Positions 50,772 to 60,391 of a stretch of 64,000 bases of DNA are shown here, one piece after another. Source of the stretch: Streptomyces roseirectus. GTDB taxonomy: Bacteria > Actinomycetota > Actinomycetes > Streptomycetales > Streptomycetaceae. Below the pieces are notes generated by a model. The model was given only the letters and a program-made list of their open reading frames with translations. It searched no databases and was not told the origin of the DNA. The stretch spans positions 8,420,001 through 8,484,000 of the forward strand of contig NZ_CP060828.1 of the NCBI RefSeq assembly GCF_014489635.1, written 5' to 3'. The position numbers and the translations under genes are program-made. Position 1 is the first letter of the stretch. The number at the start of each line of letters is the position of its first letter.

Positions 50772-51230
50772 ATGACCCAAGGACCAGCACCCCGCCCCCT
50801 GTCCGACGAAGCCCTCTCCACCCTGCTCGGCACGCAGCAGTTCGGCACGCTCGCCACCGTCAAGCGCAGCGGCCACCCCCACCTGACCACCATGCTCTAC
50901 GCCTGGGACCCCGAAGCCCGCACGGTGCGCTTCTCGACGACGGCCGACCGGGTCAAACTCGCACACCTGCGGCGCGACCCGCGCGCGGCCCTCCACGTGC
51001 AGGGCGGCGACGTCTGGTCGTTCGCCGTCGCCGAGGGCGAGGCCGAGGTCTCCGAGACCACGACCACCCCCGGCGACGCCGTCGGACAAGAACTCCTCGG
51101 AATGATCCCGGAAGCGGCGAGACCCGACGACGAAGCCGCGTTCCTGCGCCAACTGGTCGCCGAGCGCCGCGTCGTCATCCGCCTGAAGGTGAACCGCCTG
51201 TACGGCACGGCGCTCGACATCGAGAGCTAG
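50772..51230 (+). CDS. PPOX-class F420-type split-barrel oxidoreductase
   Basis: 152 residues. The split barrel is seen in LLGTQQFGTLATVKRSGHPHLTTMLYAWDPE, VRFSTTADRVKLAHLRRDPRAALHV and the C-terminal RRVVIRLKVNRLYG. Members bind F420 or FMN and reduce small molecules; F420 is likely given the actinobacterial source, but not proven. The last four bases overlap the convergent VanZ gene. Confidence 0.85.
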   Translation: MTQGPAPRPLSDEALSTLLGTQQFGTLATVKRSGHPHLTTMLYAWDPEARTVRFSTTADRVKLAHLRRDPRAALHVQGGDVWSFAVAEGEAEVSETTTTPGDAVGQELLGMIPEAARPDDEAAFLRQLVAERRVVIRLKVNRLYGTALDIES

Positions 51231-51889
51231 GAGGGGCCCTGGACCTTCGTCCTCCGGGCGTGCATTCCGCGCCCCAGGCGACGGCCCAGCAGCAGGTAGC
51301 CGAGCAGCGCGCCCGTCGTGTTGAGGATGACGTCGTCGATGTCGAAGGCGCGCCCGGTCACCAGCGCGCCCTGCGCGAACTCCACCGCCAGCATGACGAC
51401 GGCCGTCAGCAGCAGCACCTTCACGATGCCGCGCGCCCTCGGCGCCACCACCGGGACGAGGATCCCGAACGGGACCCCCAGCAGCACGTTCCCCCCGATC
51501 TGCCGCACCGCGTCCCGCAGCTCGGGCTGGTCCAGATAGGCCCGCAGGGAGTGACCGGGACGCAGGTTCGTGTGCACCAGGGGCACCGAGGCCGGCGAGG
51601 GCTCCAGCGTCAGCCGGGCGAGGAGAGCGCCGAAGGCGACGAGGACGGCGAAACCGACGGCCATCGCCGGGATGCGCAGGAACAGGGGGAGCGGACGGGG
51701 GCCGGTGGGGGCGGTCTTGGCGGGCTCGGCGGGTTTCGGAGAGGGCTTCGCCGGCGGCTTCTTCTCGGCGCGCGGGCGGACTGTCAGCCGTTTCACCAGC
51801 CCCTTCAGGCCGCCCGGCGTGGGTTTCGACGGAGGTGCGGGTGTCGCCTTGGACTTCGTCGTACGCGGACGGGGGACGGCACGGGCCAT
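51227..51889 (-). CDS. VanZ-family membrane protein
   Basis: 220 residues. A long basic Lys/Pro-rich cytoplasmic start (about 60 residues) precedes four helices: AMAVGFAVLVAFGALLARL, the NVLLGVPFGILVPVV block, VLLLTAVVMLAVEFAQGALVTGRAFDIDDVILNTTGALLGY in parts. The FDIDDVILNTTGALLGY and NVLLFxPFG-like motifs mark VanZ domains. Role unknown; teicoplanin resistance is proven only for VanZ of enterococci. Confidence 0.88.
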   Translation of the reverse strand: MARAVPRPRTTKSKATPAPPSKPTPGGLKGLVKRLTVRPRAEKKPPAKPSPKPAEPAKTAPTGPRPLPLFLRIPAMAVGFAVLVAFGALLARLTLEPSPASVPLVHTNLRPGHSLRAYLDQPELRDAVRQIGGNVLLGVPFGILVPVVAPRARGIVKVLLLTAVVMLAVEFAQGALVTGRAFDIDDVILNTTGALLGYLLLGRRLGRGMHARRTKVQGPS

Positions 51890-51980
51890 GACAGTCCTCC
51901 AGGCTTCAACTTCCCTGCGTCATAAGGCTGTTACCCGGGAAACGCCCGGGGATGCGGGGACGACCCTGGGCGCCGTCCGG

Positions 51981-52667
51981 TCAGGCGACGTAGGAGACGG
52001 TGACCTCCTCGAAGCCGAGGGAGCGCAGCAGGCCCTTGAGCATGCCGGTGGTGTTGGTCTCCGCGCGCGCCGTCAGCTCGCTCTCCCGCGCGGCCTCGCC
52101 GATGTGCTTCACGGCGAGCTTCTGCACCGCCTGCTCGCTGTTGGGGTTGCCGGAGAAGAAGTCGCCGAGCCGGTCGAACAGGCCGCGCTGCTTGGACACG
52201 GCGTACGAGCGGGACGGGTCGAGCGCCGGGGTCGCCAGGCGCGCGTGCGGCAGCCGCAGGGTCGCCTTCGTCCGGTCCTCGTCGACCGTGACGTCCTTCT
52301 GGGCCACCTTGCCGAGGTCGACGTACGCGTCCACCGTGCCCGCCCCCACGTACAGGGTGCGGCTGCCGCGGATCGCGTCCGGCAGGAACTTCGCGTCCTT
52401 CTCCAGGTCGACGACGACCTGGAAGTTGCCGGACGCGCCCTCGAAGCGGCTCATGTCCTGGATCGACTGGAGCAGGGCCGGGCCGGTGCGGTCGGTGGTC
52501 TCGGTGCCGAAGAAGTCGCGCAGGCCCGGCAACAGGCTGAGCCGGATGCCCGCGAACATGACCGCCAGCACCACCACGACCGAGGTGAGCACCTTCGCCC
52601 ACGCCGGCATGCGCTGGGGCAGTCGCTTCGGACGGGTCGGCACGGTGTCGGGGGGAGTCGTCGTCAC
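51981..52667 (-). CDS. DUF4230 domain membrane-anchored protein
   Basis: 228 residues from GTG 52667 with GGAAGGAG about ten bases upstream. One N-terminal helix (about 22-45, WAKVLTSVVVVLAVMFAGIRL), then the DUF4230 body: LLQSIQDMSRFEGASGNFQVVVDLEKDAKFLPDAI in parts, YVGAGTVDAYVDLGKV and TTGMLKGLLRSLGFEEVTVSY. Type II membrane topology with the domain outside. Function unknown. Longer open frame upstream is a shadow. Confidence 0.87.
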   Translation of the reverse strand: MTTTPPDTVPTRPKRLPQRMPAWAKVLTSVVVVLAVMFAGIRLSLLPGLRDFFGTETTDRTGPALLQSIQDMSRFEGASGNFQVVVDLEKDAKFLPDAIRGSRTLYVGAGTVDAYVDLGKVAQKDVTVDEDRTKATLRLPHARLATPALDPSRSYAVSKQRGLFDRLGDFFSGNPNSEQAVQKLAVKHIGEAARESELTARAETNTTGMLKGLLRSLGFEEVTVSYVA

Positions 52668-52762
52668 GGTGGCGGTCTCCTTCCTGCGGTCCCCGCTGTC
52701 ACGGGGTTCCCCGTACTGGTGTTCCCTCCCTACGGATTCCCGCCGAACGGCCCCGCGCACCG

Positions 52763-52786
52763 CCCTGTCGACAACCTGTGACAGGG
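52763..52786. promoter_or_regulatory. Inverted repeat in the DUF4230 / NTF2 divergent promoter
   Basis: CCCTGTC (52763-52769) and GACAGGG (52780-52786) are exact inverse copies around a 10-base loop; the arms extend to CCGCC(C)CTGTC with one bulge. It lies in the 222-bp divergent region. No promoter boxes are clear. Confidence 0.45.
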
Positions 52787-52889
52787 GCGGCCCTACCTGG
52801 GAGGTAATCGCGGCGGCCCCCGCGAGGCGGCAAAAATCCCTTCCACAGCGCGAGTTCACCCCTCCGAGCCCCCGATGAGAGGCCCCGCC

Positions 52890-53318
52890 ATGTCCCCCGA
52901 CATCCGCACCTCGGTCGACCTCCTCCTGCGCCGCGTCGGAGAAGGCGACCCCGACCGCATCGCCTCCCGCTACGCCGAGCACGTGGACTGGCGACTCGAC
53001 TGGCCCGCCCATGAACACGGGCGCCCGTCCACCCCCTGGATCCGGCACCGCGCCACCCGCGCCGAAGTCGCCGACCACTTCCGCCAACTGGCCGCCCACC
53101 ACGTCCCCGAGGAGGCCGCCACCCGGGTCGAGCGCGTCCTCGTCGACGGCCCCGACGCCGTCGTCCTCGGCGAGATCCGCCAGACCGCGCGGGCGACGGG
53201 GCGGGCCTACCGGGCGCGGTTCGCCCTGCATCTGACGGTGGAGGACGGGCTGGTGACCCGGCATCACGTCTACGAGGACAGCCTCGTGGTGGCCCAGGCG
53301 TTCGAGGAGGCGGAGTGA
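52890..53318 (+). CDS. SnoaL/NTF2-like protein
   Basis: 142 residues from ATG 52890, which has GAGAGG upstream; an ATG at 52875 in frame is possible. Cone-like alpha+beta barrel pattern: SVDLLLRRVGEGDPDRIASRYAEHVDWRL and ALHLTVEDGLVTRHHVYEDSLVVAQAF, the ketosteroid-isomerase-like family. Catalytic or binding role unknown. Confidence 0.83.
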   Translation: MSPDIRTSVDLLLRRVGEGDPDRIASRYAEHVDWRLDWPAHEHGRPSTPWIRHRATRAEVADHFRQLAAHHVPEEAATRVERVLVDGPDAVVLGEIRQTARATGRAYRARFALHLTVEDGLVTRHHVYEDSLVVAQAFEEAE

Positions 53319-53417
53319 GGGAGGGGGAGTGAGGGAGCCGGACCGTCCCGCCGGAGTGCGGGAGCCGGACTGGCCCGCGCCGGGCCTGTTCTACCCACCC
53401 GCTCCGCCCCGCCCGCC

Positions 53418-53456
53418 CGCTCCGCCCGCCCGCTCCGCCCGCCCGCTCCGCCCGCC
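53418..53456 (+). repeat. Three perfect tandem copies of a 13-bp unit
   Basis: CGCTCCGCCCGCC repeated at 53418-53430, 53431-53443 and 53444-53456, with a degenerate copy before. It abuts the stop codon of the response regulator (minus strand, 53460). Confidence 0.85.
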
Positions 53457-53459
53457 CGG

Positions 53460-54131
53460 TCAGTCCTGCCCGCCCGGTCTGACCAACCCGTGATCGAACG
53501 CGAACACCACCGCGTGCACCCGGTCCCGCAGGCCCAGCTTCTCCAGAACCCGGCCCACATGGGTCTTCACCGTCGCCTCCCCGATGTGCAGCCGCGCCGC
53601 GATCTCCGCGTTGGACAGCCCCCGCCCCAGAAGCAGCAGCACCCCGTGTTCACGCTCCGTCAGCCGGGCCAGCCTCCGCGCGACCTCCGGGGACGGCTCC
53701 ACCGGCGTCGCCCGCGCGAACTCCGCGAGCAGGCGCCGGGTGACCGTGGGACCCAGCAGCGCGTCCCCCGCCGCCAGCGTCCGGATCCCCTCGATCAACG
53801 CCTCCGGCGGGCTCCGCTTCAGCAGGAACCCCGCCGCACCCGCGCGGACGGCCGCGAACACGTACTCGTCCAGCTCGAACGTGGTCAGGATCAGCACCTT
53901 CGGCGCGCCGTCCCCGAGCGCCGCGATCGCCCGCGCCGCCCCGACGCCGTCCAGGACCGGCATCCGGACGTCCATCAGCACCACGTCCGGCCGGACCTCC
54001 CTGGCCAGCCGGACCGCCTCCGCTCCGTCCGGGGCTTCCCCCACGACCAGGAGGTCGGGCTGCGTCTCCAGCATCATGCGCAGTCCGGCACGCATGAGGT
54101 CTTCGTCGTCGGCGAGGAGGACACGGATCAC
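53460..54131 (-). CDS. NarL/LuxR-family response regulator
   Basis: 223 residues from GTG 54131. Receiver: VIRVLLADDEDLMRAGLRMML (acidic pair), phospho-Asp in RPDVVLMDVRMPVLDG, Thr/Lys in LILTTFE and FLLKRSPPEAL. LuxR HTH at the C-terminus: LTEREHGVLLLLGRGLSNAEIAARLHIGEATVKTHVGRVL in parts. It is 55 bp downstream of its cognate kinase gene and co-oriented. The open frame to 54239 is upstream noise. Confidence 0.92.
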   Translation of the reverse strand: MIRVLLADDEDLMRAGLRMMLETQPDLLVVGEAPDGAEAVRLAREVRPDVVLMDVRMPVLDGVGAARAIAALGDGAPKVLILTTFELDEYVFAAVRAGAAGFLLKRSPPEALIEGIRTLAAGDALLGPTVTRRLLAEFARATPVEPSPEVARRLARLTEREHGVLLLLGRGLSNAEIAARLHIGEATVKTHVGRVLEKLGLRDRVHAVVFAFDHGLVRPGGQD

Positions 54132-54186
54132 GGGGGGCCTTTCCGGAGAAGGGGAGGGGAGGGACCGGCGGGGGTGGGGTGCCGGG

Positions 54187-55491
54187 TCATGGCGGGCCTT
54201 CCGCAGGGCGAGGCACGTCGGCAGGGCGAGGCGGCTCACCGACCGGACCGCTGCCGGACCCCACGCCGTCCAGCGACACAGTCCCCGACACAGCCCCCGC
54301 CCCCGGCACAGCGCCCGCCGCCCTTGCCCCCGGCCCCGCCCCCAGCCCCTTCCCCGCCACCGGCATCACCGCGGTGACCCGCCACCCCGCGCCCCCCTCT
54401 TCCCGTGGCCCCGCCTCCACCCACCCCCCGACCCCCGCGACCCGCTCCCGCATCGCCCCCAACCCTCGCCTCCCCCCGGCCACCACCCGCCCCGCACCCC
54501 CGACCCCGTCATCCGTCACCCGCACCACCACCCTCCCCTCAGCCACCTCCACCCCCACCTCCACCACCACCCGCGCGGGCCGCGCATGCCGGACGACGTT
54601 GGTCAGCGACTCCTGCACCACGCGCCCCACCGCCTCCGCGACCGGCGAGGGCAGCCCGCGCAGCTCCCCGGCGGAGGGCAGGCGCAGCTCGGAAGGGACG
54701 TCCGGGGGAAGGCGGGCGGCGAGGCCGCGAAGGTCCGCCTCCACGTCGTACGACTCGGTGAGCAGCCCGAGGACGCGGTCGAGGTCGGTCATCGCGGCGC
54801 GGCCGACCTCCTCGATCCGGGCGAGGGCGTCACGGACCGGCGGGGACGTGTCCGCGAGGGTGAGCCGGGCGGCACCGGCGTGGGTGAGCATGACGGTCAC
54901 GGCGTGTCCCACGGCGTCGTGCAACTCGCGGGCCATGCGGGCGCGTTCAGCGGTCACCGCCCGTTCCCCGTCCCGTGCGCGCAGGGTTTCCGCCATCTCG
55001 TCCCGGGCCCGCCCCGCGCGCCCCGCCAGCCACGCGACGCCGTGCGCCACGGCGGCCGGCACGAACGCGCGGTCGTCGGAGGCGAGGGCGACCAGCACAC
55101 CCGCCACCGGCACCGCGGCCAGCTCCAGCGCCCGGCGCGGCGGCCGTGACCGCACGACCAGGGCCAGCGCGAGGGCCGACGCGAGCGACACGTTCGTCAC
55201 CTCGGCGCCCGACACCACCGCCGCGACCGTCGCCCCACCGCCCGCCCACAGCGCCCACCCCGGAGCGAACCGGCGCCCCGCGATCGCGACGAACCACACC
55301 ACCGCGCACACCCGCTCCACCACAGCCCCGCCGAACACCGACGCCGTGTGGTCCGACGGCCCGATCGCGATCACCGCCGACAGATAGGCGACCACGACAT
55401 CGAGCACGACCCACCACGGCCCCCGCTCCACCCCTCTTCCCTCACCCCTTCTCGCACCGCCAGGCCCCGCCCTGCCGCCCAAGCCCCTCAT
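54187..55491 (-). CDS. NarL-type sensor histidine kinase
   Basis: 434 residues from ATG 55491, which follows GGGGGG. Four to five membrane helices in the first 180 residues, then HisKA_3 with the H-box ARMARELHDAVGHAVTVM and a HATPase with ESLTNVVRHA (N-box), TDDGVGG and GRRGLGAMRERV. The C-terminal 50 residues are Gly/Ala/Pro-rich. It partners the response regulator just downstream. Signal unknown. Confidence 0.92.
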   Translation of the reverse strand: MRGLGGRAGPGGARRGEGRGVERGPWWVVLDVVVAYLSAVIAIGPSDHTASVFGGAVVERVCAVVWFVAIAGRRFAPGWALWAGGGATVAAVVSGAEVTNVSLASALALALVVRSRPPRRALELAAVPVAGVLVALASDDRAFVPAAVAHGVAWLAGRAGRARDEMAETLRARDGERAVTAERARMARELHDAVGHAVTVMLTHAGAARLTLADTSPPVRDALARIEEVGRAAMTDLDRVLGLLTESYDVEADLRGLAARLPPDVPSELRLPSAGELRGLPSPVAEAVGRVVQESLTNVVRHARPARVVVEVGVEVAEGRVVVRVTDDGVGGAGRVVAGGRRGLGAMRERVAGVGGWVEAGPREEGGAGWRVTAVMPVAGKGLGAGPGARAAGAVPGAGAVSGTVSLDGVGSGSGPVGEPPRPADVPRPAEGPP

Positions 55492-55715
55492 GTCACCCCC
55501 CGATTCCAGCCGATTCCGACCGATTCCGCGACACCCAGCCCCAAGCCCTCGGCCCGAAGCCCGCCGCACCGCTGCCCCGCCGTTCCCCCAAGCCTAGAAA
55601 CCCCACCCCCCACCCCGCGTCCCCCCGCAGAGCTACCCCCCGTCCCCCTACGAGAGGACCACCCCGACCACCGCGGCTGACGCGCTACCCCGCCCCCCAC
55701 CTCGACCCTCGCCGT

Positions 55716-57002
55716 ATGACGACGACACAGCAGCTCCAGCCCCCCACCCCACACTCCACCACCCCCCGCTCCCGCCCCCGCTTCCGCGCCCTGCGCATAG
55801 CCGCCCGAGTCCTCCTCACCGCCCTCGGCATCCTCCTGGCCCCCGTCACGGCCCTGGCCGCGGCCTGGGGAACCGCCACCCTCACCCCCACCCCCTGGCT
55901 CCTAGCGGCAGCCGCCCTCACGGCGGCGGCGGTCACCTGCGCGCTCCTCGCGTACGCCGGCACCCGCAGCCGCCCCGGCACCGCCCTGATCACCGCCGCG
56001 ACCCTCACCCTCACCTGCGGCGCGGCGGCCCTGACCGTCCTGAAGCCCCTGGACGAACCACCCCCCGTCCCCCGGGCGGAGCCCACCGGCTACTGGACCC
56101 TCGACACCGGATCCCGCCTCGCCTACACGCGCCTGCCCGCGCGGGGCACCCCGAGGACGACCCCGGTCATCATGCTGCACGGCGGCCCCGGCACCCCCGG
56201 AGACGGCCCGGACGCGACGCAGCGGATGCTCGCCGGACGCGGCTACGACGTGTACTCCTACGACCAGGTGGGCGCGGGCCGCTCGACGAGGCTGAAGGAT
56301 CCGACGGGATACACGGTGGCGCGGCAGGTCGCCGACCTGGAGGCCGTGCGGAAGCGGATCGGCGCGGACCAGGTCGTGCTGATGGGCGCCTCCTGGGGCG
56401 CGACGCTCGCCGCCGAGTACCTGGCCGCGCACCCGGACCGCGTCGAGCGGATGGTCCTGACGTCGCCGGGCGTCCTGTGGGCACCGGCGTGGCAGGGCCG
56501 TGACGAGGGCGACATCTGGGACCGGCTGACCCCGGAACTCCAGGCCCGCATCGACGAGTTGGAGGCGAGCCCGAGGCTGGTCGCGTGGTCGCTGCTGATG
56601 GCGGCCGACCCGAGGGCCGCGCACGCGGTCGTCGGGGACGCGGAGATCGACCCGGTGTTCGCGAAGCTCCTGACGATCGCCGCGCCGGCCGCGACCTGCC
56701 ACCCGGAGCGCCCGCTGACGGACCTGCCGGGCTCCCTGCCCGGCTTCTACGCCAACCAGCTGACCGCCGAGGATCAGTCGAGGGTCCCGGACCCGCGTCC
56801 GGCGCTGCGCCGGACCGACGTCCCCGTCCTGGTCGTCCGGGGCGCCTGCGACTACAAGGACCCGGGGATCGCCCGCGAGTACGACGAGGTGCTGCCGGAC
56901 TCGACGCTGGTCACGGTCGAGGGCGCCGGACACCTCGTCGACCTGGAGCGGCCGGCGCAGTACCGGCGCGCGGTGGCCGGGTTCCTGGACCGACTGGACT
57001 GA
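55716..57002 (+). CDS. Membrane-anchored alpha/beta hydrolase
   Basis: 428 residues from ATG 55716. Three or four helices in residues 25-120 (LLTALGILLAPVTALAAAW, WLLAAAALTAAAVTCALLAYAG, ALITAATLTLTCGAAALTVL), then a proline-iminopeptidase-like hydrolase: PVIMLHGGPGTPGDG, YDQVGAGRST, nucleophile GASWGATLAAEY, acid in RGACDYKDPG and His in VEGAGHLVDLERPAQ. No ribosome-binding site is obvious. The substrate is unknown; the fold probably faces outside the membrane. Confidence 0.87.
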   Translation: MTTTQQLQPPTPHSTTPRSRPRFRALRIAARVLLTALGILLAPVTALAAAWGTATLTPTPWLLAAAALTAAAVTCALLAYAGTRSRPGTALITAATLTLTCGAAALTVLKPLDEPPPVPRAEPTGYWTLDTGSRLAYTRLPARGTPRTTPVIMLHGGPGTPGDGPDATQRMLAGRGYDVYSYDQVGAGRSTRLKDPTGYTVARQVADLEAVRKRIGADQVVLMGASWGATLAAEYLAAHPDRVERMVLTSPGVLWAPAWQGRDEGDIWDRLTPELQARIDELEASPRLVAWSLLMAADPRAAHAVVGDAEIDPVFAKLLTIAAPAATCHPERPLTDLPGSLPGFYANQLTAEDQSRVPDPRPALRRTDVPVLVVRGACDYKDPGIAREYDEVLPDSTLVTVEGAGHLVDLERPAQYRRAVAGFLDRLD

Positions 57003-57068
57003 TCGGAAAGCGCCGGGATCCGTAGGATGAGGGCCCGACATGATCATTCGACTCTCTAGGAGCCGATC

Positions 57069-58031
57069 GTGCGAGACATAGCCGTCTTCAGCGGCAGCGC
57101 CCACCCCGAACTCGCGGCGGAGGTCTGTGCCCACCTCGGAGTGCCGCTGCGCCCCACGCTGGTCAGCAGGTTCGCGAACGACTGTCTTGAGGTGCAGCTC
57201 CAGGCCAACTGCCGGGAGCGGGACGTCTTTCTGGTGCAGCCGCTGGTGAAGCCGGTCCAGGAGCACCTGGTGGAGCTGCTGTTGATGTGCGACGCGGCGC
57301 GGGGCGCGTCCGCGCGGCGGATCACCGTCGTGATGCCGCACTATTCGTACGCGCGGTCGGACAAGAAGGACGCGCCGCGGATCTCGATGGGCGGCCGGCT
57401 CGTCGCGGACCTGATGGTGTCGGCCGGGGCGAGCCGGGTCCTGGCGATGACGCTGCACTCCCCGCAGGTGCACGGCTTCTTCTCGGTACCGGTCGACCAC
57501 CTGCACGCGCTGCGTGAACTCGCCGCGCACTTCCGCCAGTACGACCTGTCGCGCACCACCGTCGTCTCCCCGGACCTCGGCAACGCGAAGGAGGCGGCGG
57601 CCTTCGCGCGGCTGATCGGCGCACAGGTCGCGGCGGGCGCCAAACAGCGGTTCGCGGACGACCGGGTCAGCATCAACTCGGTGATCGGCGAGGTGACCGG
57701 GCGCGATGTCATCGTCCTGGACGACGAGATCGCCAAGGGCAGCACCGTCCTCGAACTCCTGGATCGACTGCGGGAGTTGAAGCCGCGCTCGATCCGGGTC
57801 GCCTGTACGCACGGGCTGTTCGCGTCCGGCGCGCTGAAGCGGCTGACCGCGCAGCCGGACGTGCTGGAGATCGTGTGCACCAACACGGTTCCCATCGCGG
57901 AGGAGGAACTGGCGGAGCACGGCGGCAAGTTGCGGGTGCTGTCCATCGCGCCCGCGCTCGCCGAGGCCGTGCGCCGGATTCACAACGGTGAGTCCGTCAG
58001 CGCCCTGTTCGACGGGCCGGTGAGCGAATAG
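57069..58031 (+). CDS. prs: Ribose-phosphate pyrophosphokinase family protein
   Basis: 320 residues from GTG 57069. The PRPP synthetase fold is clear: RFANDCLEVQLQANCRERDVF, YARSDKKDAPRISMGG (ATP flexible loop), LHSPQVHGFFSVPVDHL. The PRPP-binding loop reads VIVLDDEIAKGSTVLEL, different from the DDxxDTGGT of housekeeping class I enzymes, so this looks like a paralogue. It makes PRPP from ribose-5-phosphate and ATP, or a related transfer. Seventy bases separate it from the tuf gene. Confidence 0.85.
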   Translation: MRDIAVFSGSAHPELAAEVCAHLGVPLRPTLVSRFANDCLEVQLQANCRERDVFLVQPLVKPVQEHLVELLLMCDAARGASARRITVVMPHYSYARSDKKDAPRISMGGRLVADLMVSAGASRVLAMTLHSPQVHGFFSVPVDHLHALRELAAHFRQYDLSRTTVVSPDLGNAKEAAAFARLIGAQVAAGAKQRFADDRVSINSVIGEVTGRDVIVLDDEIAKGSTVLELLDRLRELKPRSIRVACTHGLFASGALKRLTAQPDVLEIVCTNTVPIAEEELAEHGGKLRVLSIAPALAEAVRRIHNGESVSALFDGPVSE

Positions 58032-58047
58032 ACAGGAGGAAGGCGCC

Positions 58048-58053
58048 ATGTGA
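58048..58053 (+). promoter_or_regulatory. AUG-UGA start-stop element upstream of tuf
   Basis: ATGTGA follows a strong AGGAGG (58034-58039) by eight bases, 54 bases before the GTG of tuf. It could hold initiating ribosomes or set translation of tuf. A GTG overlaps it at 58050 and opens a long out-of-frame reading, which is a shadow of tuf. Confidence 0.45.
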
Positions 58054-58101
58054 CGGCGTATCAGACGCCGGGCGCCCCCTCAGCCGACCAGGAGGCCCGC
58101 A

Positions 58102-59295
<1,194 letters not shown>

Positions 59296-59301
59296 GCCGG
59301 T

Positions 59302-59676
59302 TCATAACGTCTCGCCGGGCTTGCCCAGGGCGGTCTCCACGCTCGGCGCGGGCGGCAGGAGCTTCGACAGGCCCGTCGCCCGCAGCACCCGCAGGGTCAG
59401 CGGGTGTACGCAGACCAGGCGCAGTTCGCCCTCGCGCTCCAGGGTCCGGGCGCGGGCGCGGTAGAGCAGCCGCAGCCCCGAGCAGTCGAAGAACTCGATC
59501 GCGCTGAGGTCGATGAGTACGCGCGGGGCCTGGCCCGTCACGCGCGCGTCGATGTGCGGCAGGATCTCCATCGCCGCGACGATGTCGATCTCGCCGTGGA
59601 ACTCCAGCACGACATACCCCTGTTCCTCACGGATGCGCAGGTGAGGGGTGTCGACCAGGGGTTCCTGCGGCACCAT
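59302..59676 (-). CDS. STAS-domain anti-sigma-factor antagonist
   Basis: 124 residues. FHGEIDIVAAMEILPHI and VLIDLSAIEFFDCSGLRLLYRARAR, with the phosphorylatable serine in DCSG, identify a SpoIIAA/BldG-like antagonist. Regulation of an anti-sigma factor by phosphorylation is expected. It converges with tuf, leaving a 6-bp gap. The cognate anti-sigma protein is not beside it. Confidence 0.9.
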   Translation of the reverse strand: MVPQEPLVDTPHLRIREEQGYVVLEFHGEIDIVAAMEILPHIDARVTGQAPRVLIDLSAIEFFDCSGLRLLYRARARTLEREGELRLVCVHPLTLRVLRATGLSKLLPPAPSVETALGKPGETL

Positions 59677-59853
59677 GGCATTGCCTCCAGCACGGGCCGG
59701 CGGATGGGAAACTGCGGACGCGGGGGAGCGCTCGGCGGAGCCTGCCTCAGCAAGTTACCCCGATGGAGTGAATTCCAGCATGTTCGATTGACATATGTCT
59801 CTGAAAAAGGCCCGCGTCTTTACAGCAGGGTCCGCTGTGCGGCTACGGCGCGC

Positions 59854-60279
59854 CTACGACAGCGCCTGCCAGGCCCGCGTGAGGGACTGTCTGAACTGGT
59901 CCGTCTGCCGCTCGGTCAACGCCGTGACCATGCGGTTCTCCAGTTCGCGCACCGGCTTTGCGTGCAGCGCGAGCAGGTCGCGCCCCGCGTCGGTCAGCAG
60001 GATCCGCAGCTCCCGCTTGTTGCGCGGATTGCGCTCCCGGCGGACCAGGCCCCGGGCCTCCAGGGTGCGCACCAGGTCGGCGGTCGACTGCGCCGTGACG
60101 AACGAGTCCCGGGCCAACTGGGCGGCGGACAGGCCGTCGTGGCGCTCCAGGACCGTCAGCGCCGTGTACTGCAGGGCCGTGATGCCCGACGGCCGCACCA
60201 GGTCGTCCAGCCGGGAGCGGACGGCGAGTTCGAGCTGCTTGACCATGTAGAGGAGGGAGGGGGGTGCGCTTCCGGCCAT
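59854..60279 (-). CDS. MarR-family transcriptional regulator
   Basis: 141 residues from ATG 60279. Winged HTH: SGITALQYTALTVLERHDGLSAAQLARDSFVTAQSTADLVRTLEARGLVRRERNPRNKRELRILLTDAG in parts. It is divergent from the dehydrogenase pair, and two copies of CAGGAAACCTGTC lie in the gap, so it probably represses them. The ligand is likely an aromatic alcohol, aldehyde or acid, by inference from the target genes. Confidence 0.9.
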   Translation of the reverse strand: MAGSAPPSLLYMVKQLELAVRSRLDDLVRPSGITALQYTALTVLERHDGLSAAQLARDSFVTAQSTADLVRTLEARGLVRRERNPRNKRELRILLTDAGRDLLALHAKPVRELENRMVTALTERQTDQFRQSLTRAWQALS

Positions 60280-60298
60280 GTCCCAAGCGTAAACCATT

Positions 60299-60349
60299 GA
60301 CAGGAAACCTGTCCGTAAAGAGACTGCGAACAACCAGGAAACCTGTCGG
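60299..60349. promoter_or_regulatory. Two copies of a MarR operator CAGGAAACCTGTC
   Basis: The 13-mer CAGGAAACCTGTC occurs at 60301-60313 and 60335-60347. The first lies in GACAGG-AAA-CCTGTC (60299-60313), a perfect 6-bp-arm inverted repeat; in the second the arms are CAGG and CCTG. They are 34 bp apart, about three helical turns, in the MarR / aldehyde dehydrogenase gap. Confidence 0.75.
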
Positions 60350-60391
60350 TTGACGACGCGGCGACGGCGCCGCAGAACCCGAGGAGTGGCG

